Assembly: GCA_905182995.1 (NCBI GenBank)
Contig: CAJJDP010000089.1
Coordinates: forward strand, 1-64,000
Reading direction: 5' to 3'
DNA: 64,000 nt
From: Paramecium octaurelia
Lineage: Eukaryota > Ciliophora > Oligohymenophorea > Peniculida > Parameciidae
The notes beneath the pieces are model-generated. The model was not told the origin of the DNA, ran no database searches, and worked only from the letters and a program-made list of their open reading frames with translations. How positions within the stretch are numbered: position 1 is the first letter of the stretch; every line of letters starts with the position of its first letter. Positions 49,701 to 63,536 of the stretch are shown here, piece by piece. Position numbers and translations under genes: made by a program.

Positions 49701-52700
49701 CTCCAAATTTTAATTTATATGCTGAACCTTACTTGATAATTTTTTATTGTAAAATCGATTCAAAAATAGCATCTATGCTCTCTCCTACATTTTCTAATAA
49801 CACACTTTGACCAAATTGTAAAGCACTTTCCAATGTCTTAGATAATACATTCTAAGATTGTGTGGGTCTCACAATCACCAACGATTAATTCTCTCCATGT
49901 TTCATCTCCATATGCTTAACCCAAGTATTGGCTTAGGTTTAAGGATCAATCATTAAGGGCCATCTTGTAGAATTTTTTAAGATGATTGCATTATCGATTG
50001 AAAATGAATCATTTGGTAGCTTTTATACATTTGTCCATTATCCCATCGTGATTGGATCACATAATATCTTTTGTAATGAATAATCTGGATCATAATCCAA
50101 ATTCAATTTAACTAATAATCCTTGCCATGCTTTTATAGTGTCATCTCTATAGGCAATAGGAAATGCTCCCAAATATGCCACGATTCCTGAGGATAGTATA
50201 CAATCACCAACGATTGTTTTAGAATCAACTCTAAAATCAGCAGCCTTCTTCTTCCAACTCTCCTTCTCTCCTCCTAATTCAGTAATTAATTTCTCTGCTC
50301 TACTCAATTAGATTTTGCACTTGTTGACCTTAGCCTCTAAATCCTCTTTCTCTTATTTCGCCTTATTATATTCTGCCTCCAATTTAGCCAACATGTCAAG
50401 CACTTCCTGCAATGCTTCTTACTTCACCCTTAGAGTTTCTTCTGCTTCCTTCAATTTGGTTTCTGCTTCAAGTAATTGTTGTCTCTTTGGATCCACAACT
50501 AACAAAGCATCATATGTTTCTACAACAGCACGAACCCATAAACTTAGATTACCTGCTGCAACAGATGCATTAAATACCTTATCCTTCTAAAACAAAGGGT
50601 TTTGAGAAAATGCTTTTAATTTATTGATCTTGGCTTGAGGAATTTATCTAATTGCATCATCTCTGAAATCTTTAATTCTCTTGATCAACTTGTCATTCAA
50701 AAGATTCTTTTTGGAATACTCCCAAAAATCTTATACTTTTTCTATGGATCCTGGTTCCTTAGGTTTCCAAGGCACATTTTGATCCTCTTAGAAGATGTAA
50801 CATAATCCTTCCATGACGATAGCTGCGGAAGGGGGAGGCTTAGGAAACGATTTCAATTAAACCATATCATTTTTATCAATCTTTTCCAATGCCTCTGCAG
50901 CTTAAGCCAGAATGGGCAACACTTTATCCAGATCATTTTAACAATCATTTCTTAAGGCATTTGCAGCATCTCTTTGCACATTACAATCTTTCTCTTCTTA
51001 TTGACAAATCTATTTTCTTGCATCAGCTTCTTTCTATTTCTTTTACAAATTAATCAACATTATACTATTGTCCTTAGTAGCCTACTCCAATTTTGGTTAT
51101 AAATCTTCTAATTCCTTTTGCATTTTACTTACTTCACTCTCAGTAATGATAATCTTATCAACACCTGCCTCATAACGAGATATTTACTTAATCATATTTT
51201 GATCTCTATCTGATTTCAGTCTCTTAAAAGTGTTAAGCAATTCCAAATACGAAGTTGGAGTAACATAATAGTATCTCCTTAATTCATTATAATATCTTTT
51301 GGTTAGATCGGAGACTCTCATCTACATATCGACTGCTATATCCACTAAGCCTTATCTCAATTTGGTATCAGTGATGTTCATGTCTCTTGTAAATACTGCA
51401 TCAGCAGTTGATCTAAGAGCTTCTTCTGGCCATGGTAAAAACCAATCAATTGTTGTACAATTAACCAAAGCTGGAAAAGTACGCAATCTTCTTCTGAATG
51501 CCTCTCCAACAGGTGACATACATATCACAAGATGTAAATTCTTCTTACATTACCGAACGAAGTAACTGTACTTTTCATTTGGTGTGCCAGAAGTATAACT
51601 GCTCATTTCTTCAATGATTTTACTCTTCTCCTCAGGTGGGAATAGATTAGGCACTTCACCATTATTCAAGATATTACAAATATCCTCAACCATCGATTCC
51701 TTGATTATCTAAGTGTCTGAATACATAAACACAAATTCTTTTTGATCGATTCCTCCCATCTTCATAACCTTCTGCAATTCTTCTACCCAATTTCTTGAAT
51801 CCACTTGCAACGTTTCATTTTGAAATGCTATGAATGAAGCCAATTAAGCCAAACTCTTTCTTCCAGATCCTCCAACTCCAACCAATAATGCATGACCGAA
51901 TGTAGTATTAACAACACGCACTATTTTAAGCACATGTTGGATTGCATTCATAAATAACACCAATTCCATTCTATTGCTTGTGTACTGAGAATTGTATTCA
52001 TTTAATTACTCTTGACATACTTTCTTAAGTGTCTCTCTATCTGTCAATTCACAATAGATGTCAGTCATAGGTCTCTTTGTTTTATCATCATCAGGATAGA
52101 GAGTGGGAACAAATGATGCCCATAAAAGTGGTTCAATTTACACTAATTGTTTCCAATCTCGCTTGAAGTGTTTCAGAATGGTTTCCTTTAGAATCTTATC
52201 AAAAGTTCCTTGATCATCTTCATTAATCAATCTATCCTAAAATACTCGTTGACATTCATGTGCCCATAACTTAATGAAATCGTTTTCGTCTCTAAAAGAT
52301 TTGATTATTCCTTTTGAAATTCCTTAGAACACTTTACTGATATCTCTAAGATTATAAATGTAATGAGATTTAGCTGGAGTAGGCAAAAGTTCTTTACAGG
52401 TTTAAATTAATTAATAAATATCTAGAGTGGCATTCACTGTTTAATCCCTGAGATTTGTAATTGATTTCATAAATGGATTTGTTTGTCGAGCATAATACCA
52501 TTCCAACACATTCTGAAATATCCTCTGTAAAGAATCTCCTTCGAATGGTTCCACATATAAGAGGACATAGTGTCTTAAATATCGCATGCTGACTACATTT
52601 CTACCACCAGTAGGAGGCAACATACTTGCAATAAATGTAATTCCTTAAAGGTATTTAGGTTCCTTCGTTTCTAAATCATACCATCCTCCAGTATCCATCC

Positions 52701-55700
52701 ATTATCTTAACAATTCAATAGGAGGTTGTGCACCATACTTTTCTTTTGCTGGCATATTCAAATCATCAATAAAGATTACAATGTACTTTTTCCCTTCTTC
52801 TGGTCCAAAGTACCCTTTTCTTCTTCTTGAATTTACTTTAGCTTCTATAGTTTTTTGAACCTAATTTACTAAGGTCTAACCTGAAAACGCTGTTATCAAA
52901 TTTGTATATTCTGCGTTAAAATAATTTTTATTGATTTCACTCACAATATTAGATGTTTTACCAGTACCAGTAGGCCCAGATACAAGAAGATGTATTTTAT
53001 TTTTCACACATAAATGTAGGAAGTAATTATTTCTGATTGAATCACTAGTAGGAATTAGTAAATCGTGATACTCGCATCCTTTTGGAATTATAAATGGTGG
53101 TTAGGTTTAAGTCCAACTTATGAAATTATTTTTATTTCTATCATAAACCATATCAAATAGATTGGCTTTATCTGGTAATTTAGCATTTATTGAGATTGGC
53201 TAGAATTTATACTGTAATTGCAACTTATAGGAATCTTAAACATCTTCTGATGAAGTTAATTTAATTAAAAACTAATTGAATTGTTTTCTACACACTTCGT
53301 CAATTGCAGCTCCAAAACTCCAAACACAAGAGAATAATATGGCCTTTGAGATAATATCCTTAACTTCGTTATGATTAATTTATTTTTGTGAAGCCTTGTC
53401 ATCCATATCTGTCCATTCCTATACATACGTTTGCAAAATGAGTAACATATTTTTGACTAAAGTCATTTCACTTTTATATATTGGGAATTTCCCATTCTTT
53501 CTCAACCATTCCTAGCAACAATCAATCAGAACTCTCAACAAATCATCTAAGTAATGATGTTCTATAAATTTCTCTGGAATTGTTTGTATATATGATTTCA
53601 CTAAAGCATACCATCCAATTTATTATGTCTCCAAAAAGACCATACCACATCGACTAACAGTGGCAGGAGATGCAACAGCCAGATCTTCTACTTCAAACAT
53701 CATAGTCATCCAATTTGTCATCTTAATGATTTCACCTGACGTCAAACATAATTTCTTATTATCATCCAATACTGTATTCATATTTTCAATCCAAACTGCA
53801 TCAACAGGTCCATCAAATACAACCCATTTTCTTTCTTCGATTTCTGCATCTTATGCACACTATCTCATAATAATTGCAATGACTCCATCAGTCCATGATT
53901 TTGTATCTGGATCCAATTTACCATACAATTAATCTGAAGTGATTGATTTTGGATTCAGTTTAAGCACAGCAACATTCACAAATGATTGTATTTTATTTAA
54001 TGATGACATTGCTTTGGCCAAGCATTCCAAGACCTTAGATTTACCTGCAAACGCCTATCCTACAATCATCAAACCATGTCGAACATTGATGGTGTCAAAT
54101 AATTGAATACATTTTTCAATGAAACCTTTTTCTGCTTAAATATTTATCTCTTATGCTATGTTTTTGAGTGCTGTTTCCAATGCTCCATAGTCTTATTCTG
54201 GTAACTTAATTCCTGGAAAGAGATCAGAAGTAATTGAATTAAATAGAGGTACATCATTAATTGTAAACTTTGGAATATTGACATCCATAAGTGCTCTCAA
54301 ACAGATAATATCCTCAATATCATTCATGACTCTTTTTAAATTACCTGCAGCTGTCAAAATAGCTTTCAAAGCTCTCATACCAAAATCGTAATGGTCTTAT
54401 GATGATAATTATTCTGACGATAATCTGAGTGAAGCAACAATTTTGCGAGCCAAATTATTTGCATCTTGAAATCCTACTGAAGCTAAATAGATTTCTGAAA
54501 TCAATGCGTAATCTGGAACCATCATAGCGCATGGTCTAAATAAAGCTTTTAAGTTGTCAGGTAAATCAGATCTTCCAGCATACCCTGGATTCATTGTGAT
54601 ATTGATAGCGCAGGAAGGCACAAGTTTAATTGGAGTTCCTTCAAATTCAAATTCTGGTCTCTTTTGTTTGATAGCATCTTAGATAGTAAGTACTTATTAA
54701 GCAATAACTGATAACACTTCTAAATCAATACGATTAAACTCATCAAAACAACACCATGCTCCTGAACTTGCCAACCCTTTAAAGAATTTACTCATAGCTA
54801 AATAATTCAAACCATCAGAGCAATTAAACACAACACATTAGACTGCTAATGCCTTAGCTAAATCTTTGACTGTTTCTGTTTTACCTGTTCCTGCAGGACC
54901 TTCAGGTGCACCTCCATATTATAAATGGAATGCGCCCATCAAAGTACGATAACATCTGTCTGTCAAAGGTGTAATAACCAATCTCATGCTATTACCCAAA
55001 TATTCATATCCATAGAGTAAATCAGCGTTTATCATTCTTACGTTACATTTCATTACCTATTCAGTCCAATAATATCTTAACTATGCCATCCATTAGAAAT
55101 TATTAATATCATTGCAACCAATTTTAACCAACTATCTGATAACATCTCTTGCATGAACATCCAACACAACCAAAGCTCCCAATGTTAATCTCTCTAAAGG
55201 AGATAAATCCTATCTAACTAAATCTACTATATCTCTAAGTTCATTTATTAATTATTATAAGAACCCTGCCAATCCCCCATGAGAATTATCCTTATCATTT
55301 ATTGAGGTTTCACTACCTCTAGTCCATCTGATCATATTAACAGCTAACACTATTTATGCTGGCCATTTTCTAACCCAAACCACTCTTTTAGTATCTACAT
55401 CCAAATGAGATGCCTTCATAATCTTTTTAAGAGTGTCTATCATAACTGCTTCAATTTCGCAAAGCCATTTTTCAACATTTCCTTTTTTATCTCCCTCATT
55501 TACATTTATAGCTTTTGAAAAAGGTACTTTCTCTTTTTCAGCTGAAATCATCGCAACAACCTCTTATCCATTGACAAATTCCAATAAATTGATGGCTTCG
55601 AAGCATTTATTAATATGCTTTTGTACAGTTTCAGGATCCTTAGTTTATGCCAAAATTTCTAACAATTCTTCATCTGATAAAAAGTAAAATCTTGGAAAAG

Positions 55701-58700
55701 AATTACGTTTAGTTTCTAAATACTCACTCAAAGATTTCTAAATCTAATCTAAAGCTTTATTATCTTAATCAAATTCATTTTTCATCTTATCACTCTCTAC
55801 TCCATCCCATAAATTTGGCTCTTTGCTAAATTATTCCATGACTGTTCTCCAATGCGAATCCACCTTCTAAAACTTTAATGTTTCTTAAGGCATTTTCTTC
55901 TTTATGTCGTCTGACGTAAAGATTGGTTCTAAATACATCCAACCTCTTTAACATTTTATCCATCCATCCAAGGTATCTTAAATCAATACTATCTTGTATT
56001 CTAAGGCTTAAGCCTTATGTAAGACTGCCTTTATTTATGGTTGTGCCTTTAGCATCAATAAGATGTTGAATTGATCATCAAAACATTGGACTACTTCTTC
56101 AAGAGACTTTAACACAAAAGTTCCAGTCTTCTTGTATGGGATCATCTCAACCTTTTAATCTTTCAACTTTTCTTGAATTAAATTCAGATTCTTTTCAATT
56201 TACCATTGTTTTTCAGCCCTTCTTGATACTTCCTCAATGTCACTTCTATGATTCATCAAACCATGTGAGACAAGTGTATCTAATGATAGGTCATCATTTG
56301 TTTCTTAATCAACAATTCCAACAATCTTCCAAATATCCTTCCACATATTCAATTTAATTTTCATGGCCTCTGTCGTAAGTAATTCAATTAACCACAACTT
56401 TTCTTTAAACTCATCAATCTGGCTCTTGAGTTTTCTAGCCACTTCTACAGCAGTATCATCTCCTGTATCTGAGAATGCCTTAATGAGTATATTGACATTT
56501 CTTTAATTAGTTCTAACCTTAGAATCTATTTCAGTAAAGTTCAATTTTAAAAATGAACCAGTACACCAATCTCCCTTTTCCATTTCAAATTCAATGAAAT
56601 AAGTCCATAAATTATAATAAATAGCAAAGTTCTTAATTAACTATTCCAATTCATCATAGACAGATTCTGGGGATTTAAATAATCTTTCTCTCTCATTGAA
56701 GGATTCTACTTTCTCCTTAGCCTTCTATAATCTTTCATTTAATAACATCACTTCAGTGGCATTTTCCTTTGCTTTGGTGTAATCATCGAATTTCTAAACT
56801 GTGAGATATAACTCAGCTAATTCTCTCAATTCGCCTTGAAACTTATCCTTTTCATTATCCAAATTTTCTATGAACTTTTACTCCTAAAGATTTGCTTTTC
56901 TTTATCCTTCAATGACATGATTCTTAATTTCTGGTGGGAAACTATACAAATTCCAAAATTCATAAAGGTTTTTGTCTTCAAATGTATGGTTCATTTCCTC
57001 AAATATTGTCAAATAATCATATAGGCAATCTACTTCTTATTTCTTTTTGGCTAAATTAACTTCATGTTCAGCGATGTAGGTCTTTAATTCTACTAATTCT
57101 GCCTCATTTTTTGGTTGCTTTGTAATTCTTTCACTCATATCATTATACTCAACACTAAGACGACTAATGTTGTCTGTCACTATTTCTGAGCATTGTTTCA
57201 AAATAGAAGACACAAATTCATTTGCCTTTTAAATTAAATTTTCCTTTGCAATTCTTGTTTTTATCTAAAAGAATTATTCATTCTTTTCATCCAAACACAA
57301 CCTTTGTATTTACAATTTAGCATTGATAAAATCATTCAATTTTTTTTGGATCTCATCCTTATCCAAAGATGTTATGATTGGTTTCTTAGAAATATCACCA
57401 AATAAACTCTTTAATATGCTTGAAACTGGTTTTTCTAAAAGAAAACTATATTCTCTAAAACGCTAAAGCATTTCATTTGGTTTTTGAAAACCAATTTCAA
57501 CGTATTCCAAAATCTTGTCTCTTGCCCACTTAACCCAAATCTAATCCTAATCATTTTCTATTTCATAGGCTCTTAATCGTCCTTTAACCTCCTTTTTTTA
57601 ATCAATATCAACGAGAGGAACAAGATCTTTTTCTAAACGATTAAATGAATTAACTGATTCTAACAACAGATCTAATGGTTTCAAGAGGGCAGCTTATATA
57701 GATTGTAAGCTTGGAGAATAGTAAATAGCATTAGTGGGATCTTCCTCAAATAGTGGAGTATCATCTTACTTGACCTTCTTTTCATTTTTCTTACTCCTTT
57801 TGAAACTAAGATTGACTTCAAGATTAAGAATCATAAGTGGGTAATCATTAATCCTCCAATATTCTCCTTGTTTTGGAGTAGTAAATTTCTTAATAAAGTC
57901 AACCCAAGCTATACAATTCTATTTGACTACGTTCTCTCTGATGTAATTAGTAAACATGTAATCAATTCTTATCAGTAACTTTTACAAGTCACTATCTAAA
58001 TAATCTTCAGTTTCAGTCTAATAGAATCTATACTTTTCCCTTAATTTATCTTGAATATCACCAACGATGGTACTCCTCCATTGCACTTATAGAGTTTATC
58101 TACCTTGCACTTAATGTTGTTTTTATTGACTTTCAAAATTGGATAGAGTCATTGGAAGTGATTGATGATTCAGCAATACATTTAACAATGGGAAGTTTTG
58201 ATATAATTGAGATCTTGCAGTCAAGGCATTAAGTGTATTAACAACAACAGTCAATTTGGAATAATGTAATGATTAGATAACTTATCTAGTAGGGACAAAT
58301 GCCCAATACTCTTATTATTTATTAAATGATTTAGCTGATTGAGCTTATGATTCATAAGTAATGATCTTGGTATCACTTCCAAACTGTTTACACAATCCAT
58401 AGAATGGTTTTTTGATCTACTCAAATCTATTTCTGATTCTAAGTTGGATCCATTTAATATCATTTTTATTAATTTCCATATCTTTTAGAATTGAGCATTT
58501 CTTCATGAGCATAATGTACTCTTTTTCTACTTGTTTAACTAGATCTTTTTTGAGTAGATCCAAATTCTGTAATTATTTTCTCTTTATTTCTGGGTCTGTA
58601 ATCATTGTCTTTGATTCATCCTTTAAGCTTTGTATTTATGGAAATCCTGGGGCTGTTTTGCTAGGATCCTCTTTTGTTATATAAGGTAATTCTCTGAAGT

Positions 58701-59734
58701 AGGTGAAATCATCAATCTTCTTTTGCATTTCAGTCGACAAAGTAGATGTCATTGAATCAGGCAAAGAATCGATGTATTTAAGAAATCGATATTCATCATC
58801 AGCATTTCTTTATCTTTACTTACACAATTCTACTCTCTATTCAAACTTAATGGGGTCTTCTGCAAAGAACAATAAAGACAGTCTTCCAATCCATTTGATT
58901 TTATTATTTCTCAATACTTTAACTTCATAGCGTCCATCTTGATAGCTAAGAACTTCAACGTCTGTCCAAATGTATTTGTCCGAATGATCAAAAAGTGGAC
59001 ACTTGGCATGTGGAGGATTGGTTTTACGACATAATTCAATCCATTGTTCAGGAGTTTTGTCTTCATCCCAACAATCGTAATCCTTCAATTTTTTATTGGC
59101 CATTCTGCCTCCATTGGAGAAATTCTTATTTTTTGGAATGTCCTCAGGTTATGAGTCATCATCATCTAATTATTGAATTAAGGTAATTACACATCTAAAA
59201 TTCAGTGAATTCTTCGCCCAAGGTTCCTTTCACTTCCACATCGAAATTCCTGCCTGAATTTATAAAATTTGGAATGAAATTTGACCTTTTGGAATTGAAT
59301 TAGGAATCCACATCAAATTTCAATGTATTGGATGGAGAATTAAAATTAAGTGAAGTCAAATTCTTGATCTAACCAGTAAGTAAAGGCACTTAACTTTTAA
59401 CCTATCGATTAGTACGTAGGTTTATCTATTTTAAGAATATATAAATTAGAATTACCTTTTTCTTCATCCCAAATTATGAACTAGTTAGAGTGCCATCTAT
59501 GGGTTGTAAGTTGTCTCTATCGTTCAATAGATTCATCACAAGTTTCCTTGAAAATATGTGAGTCACAATACCTTGGGTCTTGGGTTTCAGTTTCTTTTTT
59601 AATCCTTTCCTCTACTTCCTAATGTTCCTTAAAGGCTGATTGAAAATCAAAGGAAGGGGTATTGATTTTTTATATTGGGCCTAAATACTCCATCATTTTA
59701 TATTACCTAAAGTTCTCTTACCCTTCGAATGCAT
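46757..59734 (-). CDS. Axonemal dynein heavy chain, single-headed inner-arm type (about 4,290 aa)
   Basis: Ciliary motor. The gene starts at ATG 59734 ([10 protein letters not shown], with a 26-nt intron right after) and ends [13 protein letters not shown] at TGA 46757-46759. The tail begins with a [12 protein letters not shown] and [18 protein letters not shown] module, as in inner-arm chains. AAA1: GPAGTGKT at 54877-54900, [31 protein letters not shown]2: GQAFAGKS at 54037-54060. AAA3: GPTGTGKT at 52954-52977. AAA4: GVGGSGRK at 51856-51879. Stalk coils and microtubule-binding tip ([15 protein letters not shown]) lie at 50.2-51.2 kb. The C-terminal domain carries [10 protein letters not shown] and [11 protein letters not shown]. 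Short introns, such as 46925-46951, interrupt it. AAA1 and AAA2 look closest to the DNAH3/7/12 group; DNAH1/6 is the alternative. I did not read every codon, but found no disabling change. Confidence 0.93.
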
Positions 59735-59772
59735 TTCTTTTTCTTTCTAAAATAAAATAATATATTACAGAT

Positions 59773-60115
59773 ATGCATATATTAATGAGTTTTTCAGATG
59801 ATTCAGAAGAAGATTAACTAATCAAACAGACACATTAAGCAGATCCAGATTAAGTGTCACTCAATTACAATTAAACATATAGGAGTTTCATAATTGATAG
59901 AGCATAATTATGTAATACATGATTATGAATAATCTAAATTTGATTGGGGTTTATGAATCTAAATAAATAAAGAGAGAAGTAATGTGGGATAATATTGGAA
60001 AATATAAATAATGAATGTAGTAATTTAATTAAGGCAATTAAGGTAAGGAAATCGAAGTTTATAATAGTATAATGGAGATCATCTCAAAATAGAATTAAAT
60101 GATTAATTATTGTGA
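59773..60115 (+). CDS. Small unknown gene, exon structure only partly resolved
   Basis: ATG 59773 (in-frame ATG 59785: MSFSDDSEEDQLIKQ) opens an acidic N-terminus. The last part is convincing: GIILENINNECSNLIKAIK, then a canonical 25-nt intron (60043-60067, GTAAGG...AATAG), then YNGDHLKIELNDQLL and a TGA at 60113-60115. Joining the two halves needs a further splice or frame change between about 59870 and 59970, which I could not place with certainty. Divergent from the dynein gene, whose ATG is 39 nt away. Function unknown. Confidence 0.45.
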
Positions 60116-60239
60116 AATGTGATTTATTGCTTAAATCAAAGAATAACCTTCATTAAAAATCCTTTTATCTGATGAATCCTTGGTACCATGACGGCAAACA
60201 AAATTGTTTAAAGAAAACCTCCCAATTATCAGAGCCGTT

Positions 60240-60473
60240 ATGATAATCTCATATGGATAAAAGTGAATAATGTCAATAAACTAATAATATAGATTCTCTG
60301 TCAACTATAAGACAACGTCAGAAAGTTAAAATCCAACAATTGTAATTGATAAATTGCAAGTAATTGTAATATGCAAAATTGGAACGATAATGATCCTACT
60401 GTTATCCATACTTTTGGTTACTAGTTGCAAAAAGAAAAGAAAAGAAAAAATAAGTTAAGGAATTAACTGCTGA
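60240..60473 (+). CDS. Small predicted tail-anchored membrane protein (67 aa)
   Basis: From ATG 60240 (MIISYGQK), a 30-nt intron (60263-60292, GTGAAT...TATAG) leads into FSVNYKTTSESQNPTIV and a hydrophobic helix, IGTIMILLLSILLVTSC, followed by a strongly basic KKKRKEK end and a TGA at 60471-60473. The layout is that of a small single-pass protein with a cytosolic basic tail. The frame is also open upstream to 60192 (KLFKENLPIIRAV), so the true start may lie in an exon I did not find. No family recognised. Confidence 0.4.
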
Positions 60474-60518
60474 TTGTATTTAAGAAACATTGAAATAATT
60501 TTTATTTTTACTTATTAA

Positions 60519-62729
60519 ATGGGAACATCTGCTCCGGCATATATGAATTCTACCTCTTTCTTCAAGACATTTAAGAGTTAGTTTAGACCAATCGAGATTT
60601 CTGGAGAGAAGGTCGATGGACAAGTCTACATTTGTGATGCTAATTAAGAGATGATTATTGAATACCCAAACCGAATAATTGATGAGGAGACAGATGAACT
60701 CTGGCATTAATCTTAATCTATGATTTATAGTATATAGGCACCATACATTATCAATTATTATGGGAGTTCAGAAAAACAATCAAAGGAAATGTGTTCATCC
60801 TATTCCATGATTTTCAGTTATTACGAATATGTTCCTCACACTTTGTTGAAGTATTTTATAATATTTAAGATAGAGAAATAAATGAAAGGAAGGAAAATCA
60901 AGAACAATTCTCAGAAAAAGAGATTTGGTATTTGTTATGGTCTTTGACACAAGCCCTTTTCGAACTCAAATAAAAAGGCTTTAATCACAAAGACTTAAGA
61001 CCAGCTACAGTCGGACTAAAACGCAACGGCGCAGTTAAACTCTGTCCCATCGGAGTTTTGTAAGATCAAAAAAACTCAGTCGCCAGATTTGTAGTTGAAA
61101 ATTTATAGACTTATCTCCCCACTTCATTAAAAAAATCACTTATCGATCAATCACAACTACAAATCAATTGGAATAAAATAGATTCGTTTGCTTTAGGACA
61201 TATAATTCTTGATCTTATGATACTTGATGTACCCGTTTTAATTGAACCTTAACAAATTGCTTAGTTATAACTGTTATGTTATAATCGCTTCTCATAGCAA
61301 TTAATCCGAATAACTGAGCATCTAATGTTAGAAACTGATAATTAACTATTGGTGTAGGATCTATTCTACATGTTGAAACCCTATTCAGAAAAAATTAGCA
61401 ACCTATAAGACTTTTAAATTAATTTTGAAGATATCAAGTAATAAACCATTCCCATAAATAACATGTCTAAATTAAAGATAAAGCAAATTATCGAAAACTC
61501 AAACAGGCATTCAGAAATACTCTACGAATCGTAATAGCTTGATAATATTAAATAACAACAATAATTGAAAGTCAATGCTCAAGAATAATAACAATTAATA
61601 TTAGAGTAGTAACAGTAGTAATTATTATTCTAATAAAAATAATAGTAGATTTAACAATAAGATGTATTGCAATATTAAAAAAATCTAATTTTGTAATAAT
61701 CGTAAAATCAACAAATATACACTACTTCTAATATACAACAATAAATTTAATCATAATTATAATTACCAAATTTAACTTAATAACCAACAGTTACCCAGTA
61801 ACCAACAATTTCATAACAAATTATTACACAGACTCCATAATAGCAATAACAGATCCCAGCTTAAATACAAAACATCATATAATTATAAAACTAAAACTTA
61901 ATTTAATAACAACCCCAAAATATCACACAATAGCAATAATAAGTATCTCCTTAGCAACATGTAATAATTCCAAGAGTTCCTTAATAAACAGTGTCGTAAA
62001 TTCAAAGTCCAGATTTAAGAAAGTCGACTTCTCCTTAACCTTAATAATTTGTAAATCAGTAACCTCAACTACTCTAACGTTTGTTGATGCAATCTTAATA
62101 GATTCCAAAACCTTAATAAATAGTTTCTTAATTACCTCCATAATAATTATAACAGTAACTTATAAGAACTCCGAGATCACCAGATGATCAAATCAAAATA
62201 CGATAATCATATTATCAACCACTAAGTCCACAACCCCATCCTCCTTTATAGCCATTATAAAATGTTTATGTAACCCCCCCTCCTCCTAAAATTTTGCAAT
62301 AGCAACCACAACCACCTAATATTATATAATAACAACCAATGCTAAGACCCATTATCTAGTAATCTGCTCCTATATAATTACCTGTTATTTATTTGAATCG
62401 ACCTCCTCCACCTAATAATTACACTTAAATACCTCCTGGTGAAAAAGTTCCAGTGAAATTAGCACAAACATTAGTTCCAATGGTATGAGTATTCTGTTAA
62501 TTAATTCTAGAACGACTAATTTGATAGAGAAATTACAGTTTTGGAATATAAACCATAAGGAAATCAACCATTGAAGGCATCAAACTAGATTCCATAACAA
62601 GAAATGCCAGAATCTTCACCTTAAGCAGGATAAGTAAAATAATTGATTAAATGTTAGCCTAACAATTTTGATAGAATTCGTAACGTAATTTAAGATTCAG
62701 ATGAATTGTTGTCATATTAGCAAAATTGA
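60519..62729 (+). CDS. Pseudokinase with long glutamine/proline-rich C-terminus (719 aa)
   Basis: ATG 60519 (MGTSAPAYMNSTSFFKTF) to TGA 62727-62729, with two introns (23 nt GTATTT...GATAG near 60850 and 28 nt GTATGA...TCTAG near 62483), gives exactly 720 codons. Residues of about 20-290 follow a protein kinase fold: hydrophobic YIINYYGSSE, hinge-like MIFSYYEYVPHTL, and HKDLRPATV in place of HRDLKPxN. The glycine loop and the ATP-binding VAIK lysine are not found, and DFG is replaced by KLCPIG, so catalysis is unlikely. Residues of about 330-650 are almost pure Q with P, I, S and N (many TAA/TAG codons), ending with PPPP tracts. It starts like a myristoylation site (MGTSAP). Probably a scaffold or regulator; the poly-Q tract suggests condensate or partner binding. 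Confidence 0.8.
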
Positions 62730-63000
62730 ATAAACTTAACATTATATTTATTAAGTAGATACATTCAAATTATAATTCTTTATATTAATTGAAAATTGAA
62801 ATTTCCATATAAAAATGATCAATTCTTTTTCGTTTTTGTTATTTGTTCTGCAAGAGGAATGCATATTTATTACGTTGTTATGTGGAATATTGATTAATCA
62901 TCAATATAACTAATAGATGATGTGTATAAATAATAATAAATTTTAGATGTCAAATATAAAATATGAGTATTTCTTGAAATGAAATGAAAGCATATTAATA
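62730..63000. other. AT-rich intergenic DNA between convergent genes
   Basis: 270 nt between the ends of two convergent genes. No reading frame or element recognised. Confidence 0.6.
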
Positions 63001-63426
63001 TCAATCACATTTTAATTAAGAACTTCTCGTTTAGATGTATTTTTAGAGAAATTTATCTTCAAATAAGATTAACTATTTAACTAACTCTAGATCTTAATTT
63101 GTTCGACTTAATAAAGTAAAGAACTCGTCTAGATGTTAAGCATTTCTTCCAAATTTCCTACGGAATTATTTGTATATTTCATTAATCCTTTACATATCTT
63201 CATTAGAAGTAGAATTCCATATCTTATAATGTGATAAATTCGATTTTTTTAATTCAATCTATTTTCTGCTTAGAAGGGTGGGAGGGAGTATTGCTTGATG
63301 CTTCTTACCTATGGGAACATCATCTTTTTGAGCTTTAAGCATATTAGCAACATCAGGTTGTAAAGAAGACTTCTAAGCTGGTGAGTTATTATCACTCATT
63401 TATGTTATATCGCTAGATTGTGACAT
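63001..63426 (-). CDS. Small unknown protein (141 aa)
   Basis: An uninterrupted frame of 142 codons from ATG 63426 (MSQSSDITQMSDNNSPAQKS) to TGA 63001-63003. The first 60 residues are polar and disordered, with a KxxILPPTLLSRK motif. The rest is helical and basic (QRINEIYKQFRRKFGRNAQH, LLSRTNQDLELVKQLILFED). No catalytic motif or family recognised. It lies 110 nt downstream of the RPT3 stop on the same strand. Confidence 0.6.
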
Positions 63427-63536
63427 GGTATAAATGAATATAATATATATATATTAATTTTATTATTGATTTAATAATGAATTAATGAATACCATAAGAT
63501 TAGATAATTCGTATATATATATCTATATTATATAAT

